The notes beneath the pieces are model-generated. The model was given only the letters and a program-made list of their open reading frames with translations. It did not search any database and was not told the origin of the DNA. This document shows positions 61,081 to 64,000 of a stretch of DNA of 64,000 nt, one piece after another (positions within the stretch are counted from its first letter, which is position 1; each line of letters starts with the position of its first letter). This DNA comes from Sphagnum compactum. Its lineage: Eukaryota > Bryophyta > Sphagnopsida > Sphagnales. The translations under genes and the position numbers were made by a program. The stretch covers positions 2,232,001-2,296,000 of the forward strand of contig OZ234496.1 of the NCBI GenBank assembly GCA_965153455.1, read 5' to 3'.

Positions 61081-61788
61081 ATTAATCTTATTTCATTTAT
61101 TGGCTTTGCCCATAGGGAAGACACTACACATCTGTGCAAGATTTGGACTTGGGGATATAATTTTGGCTCACTCATAGGCCAATGTGGAAATGATAAGTGT
61201 TCACAAAATGAAAATTTTCACATGGATGTAATTTTCCATGTTTGGGTGGATGTAACCCTAAGTACATTAGGTTTTCAAGTAGTTGAACATTGTAGGTTTT
61301 GATAACCATTGCAGAAGTTGAAAGGATTATCTTCTTCAACCAAGCTCTTTACTATTGGAATTACAACTTTGGTTGGAATGGTGATTGTCAATAACCATGC
61401 TAATGGCCTTCACAACTTGCAAGATCTCAATGATGAGACTGTGGATTTGGTAAGATCAAACCAGATAGACCTTTCAACCCAAATCTAAAAATATGTATTG
61501 CAGGATAGCAACAATTGCAACATCTTATTTGTCCCAGAAGTGTTGGTACTAGTCACTTGCCTCAAAACCAAATCTCTTGATTGTAGTGTTCAACAATGGC
61601 ATATGAATGGTGGAGTAGGCAATTTGGTTGTTTGGGTTTTTGTTGTGTTTCTTCCATCCATAACATACAAGACCTTGTTTGGGATCAGGTTGTGATTACC
61701 ACAAAATAGAATGGGGAGAAGAAAATGGTCTTTCTTCGTTCACTCTTCGTTTGGGGTTTTCCTTCTTGACATTGTCATGTATGCCTGG

Positions 61789-63336
61789 AAAGTAAAGAGA
61801 ATGAATGCTGGAACTAAAACAAATATCAATCTTTACCATGAGATCTACTACCATCATCTGGGCATTAACCAATCAAAAGATATACTCTGTTGGAGGGATT
61901 TGGAATACCCATAATGGTTGTACTCTGCAAAAATTAATGATGGCCATGTTGCTCATTGTTTCTTTTTGCCACTAAGGTGTTACTTGTTCATACTCCTTTT
62001 AAAGCAATTGAACAATATCTTTTAATGTTTTCCAATGTGTTTGAACATATTCTCTTTACATCTTTTGATATGTGTTGCATAGGGCATGGGTTTACGGTCT
62101 CCATCTTGTCATTCCATTGTCTTAATGTGGATAGGATTGTTATATGGTTGGCAGTATTTGGTTTTGTCAATTGGAATTAGGTGTGACCTTGTCAACAAAC
62201 TCTACTATTGTGATCTCACAACAACATTTCCAGAAGGTCTTTAATTTGAGGATACAACAAAGGAAGTATGGAATTCAGAAGCTAGTCCACAATTTTGAAA
62301 CTTAATATCAGCTAGTAGCAAGTGATGGACCCATCTTCACCTTTTTCACCAACAAGGATGCACCTACGTATAAACTTGATTGAGTTCATTTGAATGCTCT
62401 AGGCAATTGGATAGATGTGTTACCCGAATTGAATATTGATGTGTTATCAATAGTCTGTTTCATAAACGGATAACGGTTATTGTTGTGCTACATTAATGAT
62501 GTCAAACATCTGCTTCATATACATGATTTGGAGATTAACATTTTGCAACACCGAATCCCTTTGGAGATTGGTACAATGATCAACATATCAACAAAATGAA
62601 AGGAATCAAAGTTTTTTTCAACTTACTAACTTCTTGACTCTTGGAACTATGTATCACTGTGATCTGAGGGTTGCCAACAAAGAATCAAAGGTCAAGGTCT
62701 GAAGGGAAGTTGGTGGAACATTTTTGACCATACTACATTTGAAACTTGGCAGGTGTTTATGATTAGTAATGATGGCACCAAGATCCCAATGTTCATAATG
62801 ACGCAAAGAAGTTTTATTATGGGTGGAAACCACCCAACATTGCTTTACGACTATGGGGGATTTAACACCAGCTTTACTCCTAGCTTCAGTGTGTTTCGCT
62901 TGGTTCTCACTCGACATTATGGGGCAATTGTGGCAATAGCAAACATTAGAAGTGGAAAATAATATGGAAAAGAGTGGCACAAATTTGATTATCTTTGAAA
63001 GAAGCAAAATTGCTTTGATGACTTTGTGTCATGTGCATAATACTTGATAAATGAGGGCTACACACAGTCCAACATACTTTACATTGAAAGTGGCAGTAAT
63101 GGAGGTTTACTTGTAGTTGTTTGCATTAAGCATGTGATTTTTGTATTTTTGATATGTCTAGACCTTTCTACTTCACATATTCTCATATTAAACAATGCAA
63201 TAAGATTTGTGTCTCCCTATATTCGATGAGCTTACTTGGAATGAGTCATTTATTGTGCAGAGATTAGAACTTTTCGGTTGTGCTTTGGCCCATGTAGGTG
63301 TGAAGGACATGCTGCGATTCCAGAAATTCACAATTG
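61789..63336 (+). pseudogene. Prolyl oligopeptidase, unprocessed pseudogene
   Basis: Pieces in family order show a prolyl oligopeptidase (S9, serine protease cutting after Pro in short peptides). The beta-propeller is represented by INLYHEIYYHHLGINQSKD then ILCWRDLEYP (61830-61911), GCDLVNKLYYCDLTTTFPEG (62180-62240) and a weaker 62290-62700 stretch. The catalytic domain follows as NDGTKIPMFIM (from 62768), LLYDYGGFNTSFTPSFSVFR and VAIANIR, then KKQNCFDDF, YLINEGYT, and GSNGGLL with the nucleophile Ser near 63093. The last piece is ELFGCALAHVGVKDMLRFQK (63261-63336). Acceptors at 62752 and 63260 and a donor at 63337 show retained introns, so it is not a retrocopy. In-frame stops (after NIRSGK, before KKQNCF) and frameshifts break it. 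Exons for the N-terminus and for the catalytic Asp and His were not found. Confidence 0.85.
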
Positions 63337-63361
63337 GTAAGCTAGCAGCTAACATTTTGTG

Positions 63362-64000
63362 ATGCGCTCCCAAGCTCCTAGTTAGACCCAAAATGGGTCT
63401 AAGTTATTCAAATAACGAAATTGTGAGGACTCGGGGCACGCTCCCAGCTCTCAGCACTAAAAGGGGTAGAGGGGCGTGTTGAAGCTCCGGGATGGGACTA
63501 GGAAGAGTGACAAGCTTCAGTTACTCACTCAAATCTGTATCAAATCAGCCAACAAGTTGGTTAGTTCACTTTCTGGATCACTTTTAGTGCGAGGACAAGC
63601 CACGGGCAACTCTGGACTCACAAGACTCACCACGGCCCTGATTCGGGGGAAGCCACCACCTTCCCCCATATAGTATTCTCTGCGTCTCTCCGCCGAGCCT
63701 ACATCCGAATGACTTTTTGTCCCGAGACTCCCAAGGAGGAGTCCCAAAACTGTCCCGGTTTGGACTCCCGCAACTTTGCAAGGCTATATCTCTTTGGTCA
63801 GACCTTCAATTGGGACGAGGTATGAAGCAAAGTTGTAGCTCTCATCAAGAGCTTTCCAACGGTGTCTCGCACTTTACCTGCACGCACCGGGGTCGGGTCG
63901 ATTCCTGACTTTTAATAGTCGGGAGTCAAATTGCCAGTTTGACTCCCGGCCCTTCTTTTGGCCATAATTTGTGTTGCAGATGTCCAAATGCTCATGTGAG
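63362..64000. mobile_element. GC-richer LTR-like sequence, cut by the window end
   Basis: Base composition changes abruptly after the pseudogene: CG-rich phrases such as GGACTCGGGGCACGCTCCCA and CACGCACCGGGGTCGGGTCG, and repeated GACTCCC/GGGAGTC motifs. Phrases like AGAGCTTTCCAACGGTGTCTC are typical of plant LTR-retrotransposon LTR or untranslated regions. No coding domain is visible, so element class and boundaries are unknown. Confidence 0.45.

Overview
This is plant nuclear DNA. Four plant-type gene loci carry short GT-AG introns (one GC-AG), CT/CTT-rich leaders and a degenerate Ty1/copia element, set in AT-rich, repeat-dense spacer. The best-resolved gene is a complete CELLULOSE SYNTHASE INTERACTIVE (CSI1-type) protein, which is a land-plant marker. 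A recognisable piece of an axonemal-type dynein heavy chain C-terminus (about 33.0-33.7 kb, + strand) is unexpected. Flowering plants and conifers lack these genes, so it points to a lineage with swimming sperm (bryophyte, lycophyte, fern, cycad or Ginkgo) or to a relic of one. I cannot fix the species.

Layout. 0-2.4 kb: the last four exons of a plastidic glucose transporter (+), with the rest upstream of the window. 4.3-9.2 kb: a decayed Ty1/copia retrotransposon with 5' LTR, primer binding site, gag, protease, integrase, RT, polypurine tract and a truncated 3' LTR. 9.2-18 kb: AT-rich spacer with perfect hairpins and two neighbouring tandem arrays of 52-bp and 58-bp monomers. 18.1-27.3 kb: CSI1-type gene (+), whose first coding exon and all splice phases I could resolve (2134 residues). 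28.8-30.6 kb: a 41-bp tandem array with internal inverted repeats, then trinucleotide-rich low-complexity sequence. 31.2-33.7 kb: unexplained open frames and the dynein heavy chain fragment (+). 34.7-36.9 kb: a complete CDIN1-type nuclease gene (-), 4 exons, 291 residues. 37.6 kb: a short 2-oxoglutarate dioxygenase relic. 38.9-44.0 kb: a nine-exon gene (-) for a large coiled-coil plant protein of unknown function. 44.5-61.7 kb: AT-rich gene desert with minisatellites, a telomere-like tract, a GC-rich patch, a possible SINE and long oligo-G/oligo-C runs. 61.8-63.3 kb: an unprocessed prolyl oligopeptidase pseudogene (+), followed by GC-richer, LTR-like sequence to the window end.

The genes do not form a pathway. 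CSI1 links cellulose synthase complexes to microtubules, the glucose transporter exports glucose from plastids, and CDIN1 is a nuclease-fold protein linked in animals to codanin-1. Exon boundaries were worked out by eye from splice sites, phase continuity and remembered family sequence, and no alignment or search was run.
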